From NCBI RefSeq assembly GCF_000203795.2, contig NW_006281107.1, positions 196,965-260,964 on the forward strand: a DNA stretch of 64,000 nt, read 5' to 3'. Positions 11,305 through 24,710 of the stretch are shown here, in pieces. Source of the DNA: Batrachochytrium dendrobatidis JAM81 (lineage: Eukaryota > Chytridiomycota > Chytridiomycetes > Rhizophydiales). The first letter of the stretch is position 1. Every line of letters begins with the position of its first letter. A program made the position numbers and the translations under genes. Below the pieces are notes generated by a model. The model searched no databases, was not told the origin of the DNA, and saw only the letters and a program-made list of their open reading frames with translations.

Positions 11305-13314
11305 TGTTCTTGAGATGGCTAATCAAATAAAAGTAAAGCTTGAAGAGTTGAATATTCAACAATCCAGCACTAGACTTTATTTCTTGAATATTATTATTAA
11401 AAGAACAATGGCATTTCAACAGCAACTACACAATATTCAACTATTATCGACATGATTGGAGTATTGAACATCAAGTTTGATATGCGGTGTCATGGAATCA
11501 TCCGGTTGTCCATATGATTGTCAATCACCAAACGTGTAGTTGTCAATGTTCAGATCCAATATAAAACAAATGACCATTGGTGATGAGAATATCATGTAGT
11601 ATTGATTTACAAGTGCTGACACCAAACCACAATGTATTTGACAAACACATCTAACGAATATTACCGTATAATTGGTTTCAATCAACATCTACGGCCATAC
11701 ACACAAGAAAATACCGGATCCCGTTCGATCTCCAAAGTCAAGCTTGTGATGGCTCAGTCAGTACTGTGGTGGGGGACCACACGGGAATACTGAGTGCTGT
11801 AGTTTTTGCTAAATTAACAATCTGATCTCGTTTTGGATGTTTTGGATCAAATCTCGACTTGAATCTTCATGATGGTTGTGTTGAAATTGGAAAGCAAGAT
11901 TTTCATCTGATAAACTATTTGACAGTATCTTAATATGGCGTGTATACTGTGTTCACTACATGATGGTTCATTCCATTTGTCTTGCAAACACTAAATACTA
12001 CCATAACAGCAGCATAGTATACACTGTATTACCTTCAAGCTATCGACTTTTTCAAGCATACTGCACTAATCAACTAGTATACACCATATACACTGCATGA
12101 TTAGTTGCACTTTCAATCACCATCTGTCATTATTTTGTTTGCTACTAGTTCACCAGTCTGCATTCAATCACATGCATATTATTACAAACACCATTGTGCA
12201 ATATACATCATTCTTATGATCGTGTTTGTACCAACTCGGATCTGAATGATTACATACACTTTCAACATATTTGATATGGTCTGATCCAGTGACACATTAG
12301 TCAATATCTATATGCGAGTTTCCCACTCACTTTTGATTATTGCAATGCGGATCCACAATGTGATTAAACTGGCACTATTTACCATACTTGAATAGGCTAC
12401 TGCTAGACCATTGTACACGATTACGTATTCGACTACTGACATGCATAACATGTTCAACCACAATATATCATCAAGTATTACATTACAACACACGTAGCCA
12501 TTGACTTGAGATCTGCAACTCTGTACCACACCAACAATTGGAATGACGATCGCAATCATTTATTCCATCGAATGATCAACTATAATACAATAACATGATG
12601 GCATTCATTGACAGCTGTCGTGTCCATCACATGTATGATACTGTTCATTTATCCATGAACAATGCAGCCACATTTGCAGGTGAACCCACATTCTGCATAT
12701 TTGATTCTTTTTAACATCATCGACCACTGCCTCTGCAACAATCGGAATGCAACACCATCTTGTAATGGTCAGATATGTTTGACTGGTCATTGTCATGACT
12801 GTTGCCATGACTCTTTGCAATGCTTTGGATAGTCCAAGATTAAACTGGTATTGACCATTTCAATTATACAACTCATGTCTGAAACCAAGCAATTGATGCA
12901 TTACCAGTTTAATGTTTTGTCGAGATTGCTTGTTTGATAACATTTTCATTTGTCGTATTGTTCCCTTGCTCATAATTAATGCCATACATTTTATCCGATC
13001 TCCAAGTTGGCTATACAGTTGTAGCCAATCAACACGCCTGCTTACTATCATCCTGCTTTTGCTTATCAACTCAAAATCTAGTCATTTCGAACTTGAAATG
13101 AACAAGGCATATTGCAATCATTCATGATTACAAATAGCATGGTGATATAACACACTTGGTATATAAACAGGCATGCCATCAATTCAAGTAACTCAAGCCA
13201 CTAATAGTGTGTCCACTTTTGAGTACTCGATTGATTCATGCTCCAATGAGTCTTGCTTCAACATATACAGAGCATGCATACAGCCAATACAAACAAGGTT
13301 GTTAGTGGTGTGAA
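11305..13314. other. Long spacer, no gene seen
   Basis: About 2 kb of AT-rich DNA. Frames are short and have no signal peptide, domain motif or neighbour support. A TATATAAAC box at 13,159-13,167 precedes the small frame at 13315. Confidence 0.4.
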
Positions 13315-13626
13315 ATGGACGTTTCATGTATATGTCAATTACTCATTCGATATTATCACAGTTCATTAATGGATACCAACAGCCCAGTTTTATCTGTCCG
13401 AATTCGGCATTTGACTCGCAATGCACAAGTTTGGAGTGTATGCAAGTTGTATATGATGAAGCAAATTTCGGTTAGTCCATTTTGCATTGATTCCAAGAGT
13501 TTAACTGATTTACAATTGAAAACGGGTATCGGTGCTACATCCCAATACAACTGCAATGAAACTCGAAAATTTGTCATTTATGCAATCAATCAAAAGCAAT
13601 ATACCCGTTTTAAATGTATGGCTTGA
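13315..13626 (+). CDS. Small hypothetical protein (low support)
   Basis: An ATG-started frame of 103 residues with no stop until TGA at 13624. A TATATAAA box sits about 150 bp upstream. The product has no signal peptide, no membrane segment and no motif I know. Its composition is ordinary, with six cysteines. Without a paralogue in the window it may be a chance frame or a relic. Confidence 0.25.
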   Translation: MDVSCICQLLIRYYHSSLMDTNSPVLSVRIRHLTRNAQVWSVCKLYMMKQISVSPFCIDSKSLTDLQLKTGIGATSQYNCNETRKFVIYAINQKQYTRFKCMA

Positions 13627-13858
13627 ATACATGTAATTCGCGAATCACATGCATTTGCATAGATATTGGCATGCTTTTCTTGATTAGCACATGTATATTC
13701 AATTAACTATCAAATTGCTGCGTAGCATGCTTTGTAGATTCAAGATATAAAATGACGTGAAATGGTATGGAACCAATCTCACCAACCTCTATCATTGTAC
13801 CAGTTTGTATCTTATACTTGCTACATTCACACTATAGATATTGAAAATATTGTTCAAA

Positions 13859-15789
13859 ATGTTTGTTTCTACTGTTTCTCTCGTTCTTGCTCTTGCCACC
13901 TCTGCAGTTTTTGCGGTTCCAACCATTCCGTCCACACAAGACGCCTCTGACAGTCTTCCATTCTACTTTCCCGAATCCACGTACCAGCAGATTCCTTATG
14001 AACATTCATTCAGCCTCATGGCTCCGTCCAATACCGATCCAGTCAAGACTGGTGTTGCGTATCTCTGTGACAAACTCAATCTCGCACCTAACGAGTTCAA
14101 GGTTTACAATAACTTTACAGACAGTGCTGGCATAACTCACGTATATGGTGCACATCTAGTTAATGATGCACGTGTATCCAATCACCAAGCTGCAGTCCAT
14201 ATCCAAGACGGCCAAATTATCTCATATTCTGCTTCGTTTGGTACTGAAAGCCATTTTGCCAAAAGTGAGCTTTCAGTCGCAGAACCCAAAGCCAAACTGA
14301 CGTTTGAACAGGTTGCAGATGCTGTATCCAAAGCCAAGGGTCTGCCAGTTTACTCTGAGTTTAAACATGAGCTCGAGTATGTTCAACAGGCTGATGGCAC
14401 GCTTGTGTATGCTTATAAATTCCAGCTTCGCGACAAGAATGTTATTTCATGGATCCAAGTTTGGGCAGATGCCGACACTGGTACGGTATTTCGGGTTCAG
14501 ATATTGATTTTTATAGAGTCGGTACTAATCTGAATGTAAATGGATTGATGTTAGGCAAACTGATCCAGGCTGTTGATTTTGCTCATCGTGCAACATACAA
14601 GGCTATCAAACTTCCTGACCTCAATCCCAATGATGGATTTTCAGACATCAAAGATCCAGAATACAAACCATCGTCACCTAATGGATGGACAAACGGAACT
14701 GTCACTGAGGGTAACAACGCCAAGACTGTTGATTATACAAAAAAACCGCCAGTTCCAGCAAACGGTGTTGATGGTGTATTCAACACCAAGTTCAATTCCA
14801 CTGCTGACGTTACCGATCCAGACAACATGCAGGCAGCTGCTGTCAATCTGTTCTACGTTGCTAACCTAATGCACGATATCACATACCAGTATGGTTTCAA
14901 CGAGGCTGCTGGTAATTTCCAAACGGACAATTTTGGAAAAGGTGGTGAGGGTAACGATGCAGTTACAATCAATGTCCTAGATGCTTCGAGTACTGACAAC
15001 GCCTTGTTTCACGTTCCAGCTGATGGTCAACCTGGCATAATGAGAATGTTCAGATTCACTCCTGCCAAACCCAATCGCAATGGTGGTTTGGACAACCAAG
15101 TTCCTTTGCACGAATATGGACACGGTATTTCAACTCGGTTGACTGGTGGACCTGCAGCAGTTGAGTGTTTGTTTAAAGGTGAAGCTGGTGGTATGGGTGA
15201 AGGCTGGTCCGATATATTTGCCACAATCATAACTGCCAAAGAATCACACAAAGCCGACACTCCAATTGTCATTGCTGCATATGCCAAGAATACGCCTATA
15301 GGTATTCGCACCCATCCTTACACGACTGACATGAAAGTCAATCCTCTGACGTATGCCGATGTTAAAACTCTTAAAAGCCCTCACGCTATAGGTGTAGTGT
15401 GGGCTTCTATGCTTTGGGAAATCTACTGGAACTTGGTCACCAAGAACGGATTCTCCACCAATCTCTACGACGCCAAGGGCAAGGCTGGTAACATTATTAC
15501 TATGCAGAATATGATTGGTGGTATGATGCTTCAGCCATGCCATCCCACTTTCCTTGATGCTCGTGATGCCTTTATTGCATCTGATGTTGCTCGCTACAAT
15601 GGAGCCAACAAATGCGAGATCTGGAAAGGATTCGCCAAACGCGGTCTGGGAGTCAAGGCTGCCAAGTTCAATAACGATTTCTCAGTTCCTGATGAATGCA
15701 GTGGTGGTACTTCATCGTCTAGCAGTGTTTCTATTGCTACCACAGCAGAATCTACCACAGTAGAGTCTGCCACAGCTCATAGTTTCTAA
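13859..15789 (+). CDS. Secreted M36 fungalysin metalloprotease
   Basis: Two exons, 13859-14480 and 14555-15789, give 618 residues. The 74-bp intron has donor GTACGG, a TACTAAT branch site at 14523-14529 and acceptor TTAG. Removing it joins two frames at a conserved spot (ADADTG then KLIQAVDF). Residues 1-19 are a signal peptide. Residues of about 40-215 are the FTP/PepSY-type propeptide. The catalytic domain has zinc motif H393-E-Y-G-H397 and the third ligand E423 in GEGWSD, spaced exactly as in fungalysins. After about residue 595 comes a short Ser/Thr tail. Fungalysins are extracellular endopeptidases that degrade host or environmental protein. A GATATAAAAT box lies at 13,744-13,753. All catalytic residues are present. 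Confidence 0.95.
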
Positions 15790-16360
15790 CTCACCAAACA
15801 TTTATTTCAACTATGCTGGAAAAAGTTGCGATCAAAACTAGATATTCAAGTCTAGTAATTGTTTCCCACAATTTATTGAATAAAGTATATTGTAACAGTG
15901 TATAAACAATCTGTATTGGTAACGGCTATTTGGTGTGTATGGCTTTGTGACAAGTAATGCCATTAGTTTAAACTCGAATGAACACGGCACACTTGCATGG
16001 AGTTATCTATGCTTTGATATTCGAGTTTATTCAGCAAATAAATCCATTCAATATCAAATAAAGGCTTGAATGAAATACATTCAGAACTATCAACCCAGAA
16101 TATGCTGTTTTTACCAGACATTGACTAGTAATACAATATGTCCACCATTGGGTAGAGTTGTACCAATCAAAACAAGTATAGGCTGCATTATCACAATTAC
16201 TGATGATCGATCTCAGAATTCTGTTTAAACATATCAATCAATGGCAATGACTGTTGAAAAGGCTAGCATGGATGACAAGTGCTGATGTATCAAATCAAGT
16301 AATACAATGTTCAACACGATATTGTGAGATTGTATATGCATTGCTCAACTCAATCAATAT
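15790..16360. other. Spacer between M36 gene and tRNA
   Basis: Contains the 3' end of the protease gene, with a TTGAATAAAG poly(A)-type signal near 15,877. No further gene is seen. Confidence 0.5.
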
Positions 16361-16433
16361 GCCTTTATAGCTCAGCTGGGAGAGCGTTAGACTGAAGATC
16401 TAAATGTCCCGCGTTCAATCCGCGGTGAAGGCA
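16361..16433 (+). tRNA. tRNA-Phe(GAA): tRNA-Phe (anticodon GAA)
   Basis: A 73-nt cloverleaf. Acceptor arms GCCTTTA and TGAAGGC pair, including one G-T. The D arm is GCTC/GAGC around AGCTGGGA. The anticodon stem TTAGA/TCTAA encloses loop CTGAAGA with anticodon GAA. The T arm CCGCG/CGCGG encloses TTCAATC, and the discriminator is A. There is no intron and no encoded CCA. A run of T (16,434-16,438) directly after it can end Pol III transcription. It decodes UUC/UUU. Confidence 0.97.
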
Positions 16434-17102
16434 TTTTTACTTTTCATATTTTATACTTTTGCATTCATACTCAATATTTGTCTATTGCTTGAGTTGATGT
16501 TGGCTGTCACTGTTTTTGATTGTAGATGATCATCTTGGTGTATTCCAGTTTTGTATGTATTGATTCGTGTAATGGCTTGTTCCAAATCACCCAAATCTGG
16601 ATCATCAAAGCATGTCAGATTACATGACAGATCATCTGTTCATTACCCTGACTTGTAACATCAATGACCTTGTACATGATTCCAACTAAAAGCACATGTG
16701 ATGATACTATCGAGTGTTCTGTTTGAACCAATACTGCCATTTTGTTGTTCAGATCACATTCCCAAAACATCTGCTTGATCAGTCCACCAAGCTATTCACT
16801 TTATATTTTATTGTATCTCGAGTATCCATCCATTTAATGATATGGTTGATTGCACATTTCAAGAATAAAATAGTTGTTTTTATACCAATCATACCACAAA
16901 ACTGTCGATTTATTATCCCCTTTGGAATCTTTAATGGTATTCATTTTACGTGAATACGATTGTAAATCAAAGTTGGCAGTATGTTTAAAATTGAAATGAT
17001 CAATTTTGAAAAATGATGGTTTTGAATGTGATCCAAAGTACAGTTTGTAAAGTTGAGCTATAGTTCATATTGCATCAAATCGGCATAGCAATGATCTAGA
17101 GA
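16434..17102. other. Spacer between tRNA and pyruvate kinase 3' end
   Basis: No gene seen. The segment near 16,940-16,970 holds one copy of the short dispersed motif ATTTTACGTGAATACG, found elsewhere beside family B genes and in a pyruvate kinase intron. Confidence 0.45.
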
Positions 17103-19160
17103 TCAGATAGATATTGATGATTTGAACAGGGACAGTTTGACCGTGTAGGATAGTGCAGGCCAAGGACCATGAAATCCAGCACAATAAGTAACAACACTTC
17201 CAGACAAAAGACCAAGAGTTTCCATCAGTCCGTGATTGGTAATATCTTGTTCAGTATAGTGATACAGCTGATCGGCAGTCATGGACAGAGAGGGTGTACT
17301 CGAATTGTTTAGCAATGCAGTTGAGAGAACAGGAAATACGCCATATAAAAGAGCCAAACGACGATACATAAACTCCTTGTGTGTGACAGCAATAATGGGA
17401 CGAATAGGCCGACGTTTGGATACGAAATGAGCCATATCACCCGTGTATGTGAATACAATTAATGCGACTGCTCGAGCCTATTTAATATAGATTAGTTTAA
17501 AAGAAATTGGAATGTATAAATATACTAAAATTGAAACCCAAGTGTACCTCGTCAGAAGCAGAGACTGCTGCATTAGCAATTGGGTGTCCAAGTGTCAGTT
17601 GCTGGATAGTCTTTGTACTTTCCCAGTGCTTCATGGCTGGCTGCTGCATAAAATCATCACCCGATTCGGCATTTTGACAAATATTGCTCATCTATTCATT
17701 ACGGATTGATAGAAACAAAACAGTCAGTGGTATAGTTTCTTAATCCATGCATCTACTACATACAATGGACAACCAAAGACATTTACCATTTGAACTGTTT
17801 CAACTGGATAATCGCCAACAGCGCATTCACCTGAAAGCATGACTGCATCTGTACCATCCAATACCGCGTTGGCAACATCGCTGACTTCAGCACGAGTTGG
17901 AAAAGGCGAATGAATCATAGACTCGAGCATCTGAGTAGCAGTAATGACAGGTTTCTCTACATAGTGTCGTATTCACGTAAAATAGAACAAGAACGTCAGT
18001 GCATAAACAGCAAATCTTGTGAAATGATGGATGCGAATCACCATCGAGTCGGTATGCAGCAAATATACTTTACCTGCAGCATTAGCCTTTCTGATCAGCA
18101 TCTTTTGAATAATAGGAACTCTTTCGAGACTGATTTCAACGCCCAGATCTCCACGAGCAACCATGATGCCATCAGTGACAGCAATAATCTCATCAATCAC
18201 ATCTAACGCTTGTGGTTTTTCGATCTTGGAGATGATCAATGGTCGCCATGGCAACTGAGGAAACTCTTCACCATATTCTGGCTCAACACCAGTCTCAAGA
18301 CTACCAGAACTGATATTGGTGATGCTGCTAGTATCCACACCATCTAATCGAGGCCGTAACCTCAGAATCTCAAACAAGTCCAGCAGTTGCTGCACATCTG
18401 AAGCAACCTGTACAAACGACAGTGCAACGTAATCCAAACGATGATCCCACATGTATACTGCATCCAGTTTATCCTTTTCTGTCAAGGCAGGCACATCCAA
18501 ACGAATATCTGGAACATTAATTCCCTTGTGTGGTTTGAGATGACCTCCCACTACCACCAAGAGCTCGATACTTGACGGTGATAGTCGTCGGGTCATTTTC
18601 AGTTGCATGGCCCCATCGTCAATCAGAACTCGGTGATCTGGCTGCAAGGACAACACCAAACTCGCTACTGTAGTGGTGATTCTTCCCTCGCTACAAGGAT
18701 CATTACTGGCATCTAAAACCACGGTGGATCCCGATACGAGTAGAATCTCAGTCACTGCTGGCTGGAATGCATTGCATCGGATCTTTGGGCCTCCAAGATC
18801 TCCTAATTATCCAACAATGGATGGTCAGTATCGCAGATCTATATAGAGCGAACCGTTTGAATAAAATAGAAATGCTTGCCTAGGATAGCGACTGGCTTGC
18901 ACAACTCAGCAGACACTTGTCTGATGGTTTGAATGATGGGCGTCTGGGTTTCTGGGTCGTAGATATGCGAAAAGTTGAGTCGGAAAACATTGACACCTAA
19001 CAGCCATCAAGAATATAAATAGTTGGTCTGCAGTCGTTGGCATTCAATCTTTAGTGAGCAATAAGTTACCAGACTGGATGAGCTCTCTAATCTTGGGAAC
19101 AGAAGAAGGTCCAAGAGTAGCAACAATTTTTGTCTTGCGAGTAGTGAGTTTCAAGGGCAT
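17103..19160 (-). CDS. PYK1: Pyruvate kinase
   Basis: Six exons on the minus strand: 19160-19070, 18996-18880, 18802-18074, 17956-17787, 17691-17548 and 17477-17103, giving 541 residues. It catalyses the last step of glycolysis, phosphoenolpyruvate + ADP to pyruvate + ATP, in the cytosol. Landmarks are FRLNFSH (K+/nucleotide site), GDLGGPKIR, catalytic Lys in ISKIEKPQ (K262), the metal-binding [10 protein letters not shown] (283-292), ITATQML and [14 protein letters not shown]. Intron 2 uses a GC donor (GCAAGC); the others are GT-AG. Residues of about 214-256 form an extra insert before the catalytic Lys block, longer than in most kinases. The N-terminus is short, so an upstream non-coding or tiny coding exon is possible. 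Confidence 0.93.
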
Positions 19161-19927
19161 TTCAATGGTAATCTGTAGTTATTGGTGATGGATAGTTTTA
19201 CGTCGTGTTCATGCAAAATGATTATCAAATAAGACTGCCAATCTCATGCAATGATTGGTATCCCGAAATTCACTGGACAAATGTTGATATTATAGTTTCA
19301 GTAAATTCCACATCAAAACACTCAATCCCAATGTCTAATGTATTTAGACGATTGTGCAATGCATGATTATTCAAAAATGGAAAATCTCGGTTCAAAACTA
19401 TAGTTTTTAAATCATATGATGGTTCCTGTGTCTACCGAGTTGAGAATATCTGCTAAAGCAGACAATTTCTAATAGGAAAGCGCAATAAATATTCAACCAT
19501 TGCTTATCCCAAAGCAAAATAGTGCTTGATTTTACATGAATAGTACTGATTTGAATCTGTGAACCAACCACTCGAGTTTATTCTTCCGACTGCTGATCAT
19601 CCGAGAAATCAATTGGTTACTTTATCTTCTGATTGAATATCAACACCATCACTTGTAAATCTACCCATATTCTAACCCGACCTGTAATATACGAAATAAT
19701 ACCATCAACTCTTTCATACCCACCATTCATCAGACGCGTCGCTTCAACCTCAGCCCACTCGTGTTTGTCCAGGTTCGAGTCGGGCCAGTGTTGTGCTGCA
19801 TACCCTCCATTCCATATTTGATCAAAACATTATACTGTATCATATTCATTTCATTACAACTGACGTTAAAGTTGGTTTGCCAGACTTGTCCTTGCACACA
19901 CAAACCATTGCCAAACAAGACTTGTTC
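19161..19927. promoter_or_regulatory. Divergent promoter region between pyruvate kinase and formin
   Basis: About 770 bp separate two divergently transcribed housekeeping genes. No TATA-type box like those of the secreted families is evident. A frame open in phase with formin exon 1 reaches back to 19,793 but has no ATG there, so the formin start could lie on a further upstream exon. Confidence 0.4.
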
Positions 19928-22900
19928 ATGTCGACATACAAACCCAAGACACTCGCCAACCACATTGGTTCTGCTCCAGTCACAGATCATCCGTCTCATA
20001 GACTTCTTCGCACAGCTAGCACCACATCCTTTAAAACGAATGAAACCTCTGATAGTGGTGGAACTCAAGGCACGTTTTCCAAACGTGTCTATCGCACAGG
20101 TATAGCATGTCTTGGCGTATATCAACAGACTTGTTGGCTAGGGTTGAACTTGAATATACAACTGATTTTTTGTCGAGATTTTCAGGTTTAAATATCACTG
20201 ACCGCGATGGACATCTCAAGATGGAAGAGCAGTGTCGGTTTGAACCCGAGCAAGCTAGTATGCTTCTTGCCAGTGCATCGGAAAAGTACATGTTTAATCA
20301 ACAATCCAATAGCACCTTGGAACAAAAGTTGGTGGATGATTTGTTTGAATTGGCATTGGATGCTCGAAGTGAAACTAAACGAGCTCCAATGCGGGCCTTG
20401 TCAAAAGATAAAAAGATAATGATTATTCGCCAAATGACGGTAAGTTTTTCATGATCATTTGCAAGTCAAACACACAGGTGTACAATAGGTTGGTTAGTGT
20501 TGAATTGATAGTGACGTTTTACACATTTGGCTAGGCAATGACGCAAAGTACTGCAAACACGACCGCATCAAAAAAACCAGCATATTATGTCGATCAACTC
20601 AATCAAGCTATTTCTGGTCAATCACATGGAAAAAGTCAAGCCGAGCGGTTGGTTGATATGGTGACTCGGTCTATTGCCGGAACAAACAGACAGAGCCAGG
20701 GTCTCAAAGATATTATTCTTGAACTTAAAGTGCAGTGCAATTGTCAATCCATGAGGTATTATACTTTGAAACAGAGTTTGTATTGTAAATGTTAAATTTC
20801 CAATAACCCAACGTTGAATGCAATTAGCTGGCTCAAGGAATTCATGGAGTGTGGTGGATTAAACTGTTTGATCAACGTTCTTTGTACCATGCATTCCAAA
20901 ACGGGTCGTAAAACTAAGCACTTTGAAATTGAGTCGGAAACTCTCAAGATCTTGCGTCTTATAGCCAATCATCATAGTGGCATAGCAGATGTTCTTTATC
21001 ACCAAAACTATCTCAACATTTTAATACAATCGCTTGATTCACCCATGCTGTCAGCTCGAACAGCCACAATGGATTTCCTATTAGCAATTGTGACGCTGGA
21101 TTATCCAAAAGGCCATAAATTAGTCATGTCAGCCATGAACGATTTTCAAAAAATCCGAAAATTACCAAGAGTGTTTGACGCACTTGTGGAAGCACTTGTG
21201 CAAGCAGTGTCGTCGCGTGGAATTTTTGGAAGTGCCGTGTGCGGTAGCCTATCCACTTCACACACCACCACTACAAATCATCCAACCCACACGGGCTCAA
21301 ACCAACAGACATCTTCAGATCTTGCAAGTCTTTTTACTCTCAACGTATTTGAAAAGCACCGTCTTCCAACTGAAAAAGATATACGCGAGTTTCTTGTATC
21401 CATTATTGCACTGATACGATTCATAGTAGAGGTTCCAACAGATTTTGAGTACAGAATGTATCTTCGAAACGAGTTTATATCTTCGGGATTGGTGCCAGCA
21501 TTCACAAAATTGAAAACATGGGCCAAAACAGAGTTTTCTAGTGTGTTGCAGCACGTTGATGCATTTGAGCAGCTCAAGCAAGCAGATTTTGAGTATTTGG
21601 TTGAATCTCTGGATACAGATTTAGATGTGGATATCTATGATCCACAGCAACTGCTTGGTACGTTGCTTGTACAATGCTGCGATGCAGATCGCAGAGGTAT
21701 TACCTCGATTCTACAGCATTTGTTGGTGGGCACAACGTTGATGGATGCATCTTCAAGGTAAATTATTGGCATGTGAGTCTCTGTCAATCTCGTATCATTT
21801 AATAACCTGTTTGATAATGATACACATTGATTTGGTATCAACCCCATTTCAAAATAGATCCCATATGATGTACGTCATTGAGAGCGCTGTGATGCAAATT
21901 GTATTGGACCAAAATGGTACAACCGATTTCACAGATACATTCAAATACTCTATGAGTCAAATCATCAATGGGCTGCAAGAAATTCAACGACTGGATGACG
22001 AAAATGCTAGATTAACTGCAATTTGCGAATTGCAGGAGCATGAGATTGTTCGACTTCAGCAGAGTAGTAACAATGTTCAGGATGTAGTCTGTAGTACCAA
22101 ACCGCCTAAATCAGAAAATATAAAAACTGAGGGCGATCCCATCAAATCTGATAGTCAAGTCGCGGATATATCTAGTAAAGAGTTGACACTGCATCGAGAT
22201 GAACTAATGCGCATTCTTGAACTGCTTTCAGATAAAAAACTTGTGCCAAATACGCTCAAGACTTTGCAACCTACTGTAAGTTGATCAATCTTATCCATTT
22301 CTTTCTAGACACTAGTTTGTCAGGGTTCATTTGTTTTACTAGACTATTTACTCGATCAATGTTTTTAGAATGACACGACTCTGCTTTTTCGCGGCGACTC
22401 TGATGCCACTGTTGCTGTTGAAAGTCGCTCTTCAGTTTTCGAGGTACCAAACACTATTCAGCCTAGTACGGACGTGTTGATTGCTTCTGGTGGACCGCCA
22501 CCACCACCTCCTCCTCCTCCACCACCTATACCAGGTGGTTTGGGTTGTCCACCTCCTCCTCCTCCAGGATGTGCAGCGCTTCCAGCAGGTAAACTCAATA
22601 TTTGGGAATTCTTGACCTATGCATAGTATTCAAACAACTCATCACATGTCTTTGTATAGCTCGATTACCAAAATACCGACCCAAGACTCAAGTGAGAAAA
22701 ATGCACTGGGAACGAGTGATTTCATCTTCGTTTTCATCCGATACTTTGTGGTCAAAAATCAAAGCAAAAGACAGAGATGCCGTTCAGGATCTTTTAAACA
22801 CCGAGGGAATATTTGCAGAACTCGAGTCCATGTTTTCCATTTCTGGAAATAAAAACACGCGACTTTCTACTGCCTCGAGTGTTAAAAAAGATGCACATCA

Positions 22901-24432
22901 AGTCTCTCAGTCGGACACTCCAGCCCATCTCAAGATATTTGATGAAAAACGAGCGCAGAATCTTATGATATTCATCAAGTCGCTTAAAACGTATACCCCA
23001 CAGACACTTATAGCCGCCATTAAGAAATTTGACGAGGTGGGATTAACAGAGGAGCTTGTTTCTCGCTGCATTAAATGTTATCCCACTGAAGACGAAGCAA
23101 AATTGCTTCATTCAGTAATGCATCGGACAGATTTACGACAGTCTGAGGAATTTGCAACACGACTTATGAAGGTGTATCGATGCAAGCAACGGCTATCCAT
23201 CATGAAATTCAAACATGTGTTGAACGAACAGTATAATCCTTTAAAATTGGGACTTCTTAGCACTATGGAAGCATTCAGAGCAGTACTTCAATCATCGTCG
23301 CTGCCAAGATTATTGACAGTGATATTGGGGATTGGCAATTTCTTAAACTCGCAAAGTAATCAACAGGCATCTGGATTTAGAGTGACATTTTTGGACAAGA
23401 TTGTGGATATACGCAGTGTAAATGGTGCAGGATTGTCTGCTATACAAGTGCTGGCAAAAATAGCTCGGACAAGTATGCCCGACTTGGTAGATGTGGTCAA
23501 TGATCTTCGTATGCTGGATCAAGTCAATCCATCCATGTTGGCGGTTTTTGATACGGATGTCAAGGAAATGCAGCAGGGTTTAAGATTGATCCAAACAGAG
23601 TTAAAGTTTACAACTGCAGGCGATGGAGATGCTGGAAAGTCCAAATACGAGCAAAGTGAGGGGTATGATCCTGAATTGGACGGGGTGTTTGTACACAAAC
23701 TGGGCGAGTGGAGCTTGGAAGTAGAGAAAAAAATCAAATTCTTGGAGACCGAATTGATGACTCTAAACGAAACCATCAAGGCCACGTTTAGGTATTTTGG
23801 TGAACCAGATAATTCAAAAATGGGTGCAGACGAATTGGTTACCACGTTGACCAAGTTTTTAAAAGGGTTCGAGGTATAGTTTTTGCCACCATTATAACTG
23901 CTCAGAGTTGACATTCAACTGTTTTACCATGTCGACTGACTGATTTACCATGTTTTACATCAACCATTAGATTGCATTGAAAGATATGGATAAAATTCTG
24001 GCAGCACCCAAAGACACATCAACACAGCCAGCTAAACCATTGGATTCTGTATCGACACCAGAGCAACTCACATCAAACTCTGCACAAAAAGTGATACCTC
24101 AACTTCCAGTGATTGAAGGAATTGGCCATATGGATTCACTTCTTGATAGCCTTAAAGCACGTCCAGCTCTTAACCTCAAAGAAACCGTGAAACGACCCAA
24201 ACGACGCGATCCGGCAGATTTACCACAACGGCTACGATCACCACTTTTACCTAGATCTGTTGTTGGAGTGTCAGAGTCTGGAGGTGGTGGACCAAAGCGG
24301 GTTGGATCTATTACAATGCTAGGTGAAACGGCTTTGGAGCTGTTGGGTGCTCTTGAAGCTTCTTCACCGTCTTTAAAGCCTAGAAAGTATAATGGATTAG
24401 CCACTGGAAATGATAAAGTTCGGTTGAAATGA
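19928..24432 (+). CDS. Diaphanous-type formin (GBD/FH3-FH1-FH2-DAD)
   Basis: Eight exons: 19928-20099, 20186-20439, 20535-20755, 20828-21757, 21858-22275, 22369-22588, 22660-23873 and 23971-24432, giving 1296 residues. Formins nucleate and elongate unbranched actin filaments and are switched on by Rho GTPases. Residues of about 58-560 form the GBD/FH3 armadillo-like region (SWLKEFMECGGLNCL). A coiled-coil-like stretch follows. FH1 (about 706-736) has runs of 11 and 6 prolines that bind profilin. FH2 starts at KMHWERV (about 750) and carries GNFLNSQSNQQASGF and LDKIVDIRSVNG. The tail has a DAD: GHMDSLLDSLKARPALN near 1195, then the basic KRPKRR. DAD binding to FH3 would autoinhibit the protein. 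All seven introns keep the frame. The first ATG (19928) is the least certain point. Confidence 0.92.
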
Positions 24433-24710
24433 TAATTAACGTACAAGCTTTTGTTGATTCTATATAAAATATAATCTAGCGTAAACGCATTTAAATTAAG
24501 ACTCTAGTTTGCTTTAGATTGTATTTGAGGATTAGAGTGACATTTGAATTTACAGATGAATTGGAAACTAAAACCCATCCAGAAACAATGTCGCTTGTTT
24601 ATTTTTTAATGGTTATAGGATCAGCAGGTCTCACAGCTAGTCCATGAGCAAGCACATCAAATCCAGCAACATAGAATAATAAATGTTGATTTTACGAACA
24701 TACACTACAA
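24433..24710. other. Convergent 3' region, formin and SPC3
   Basis: The two genes end toward each other across 278 bp that hold both 3' ends. No other feature seen. Confidence 0.5.

Noticed and set aside
14449..14554. Apparent frameshift in the M36 protease
   Set aside because: A standard 74-bp intron with a TACTAAT branch site joins the two frames at a conserved position, so the gene is intact.
19730..20125. Minus-strand frame of 131 residues opposite formin exon 1
   Set aside because: It lies antisense to well-supported formin coding DNA and has no motif of its own.
22480..22570. Poly-proline codon run as a microsatellite
   Set aside because: It is the expected FH1 domain of the formin, and codons vary within the run.
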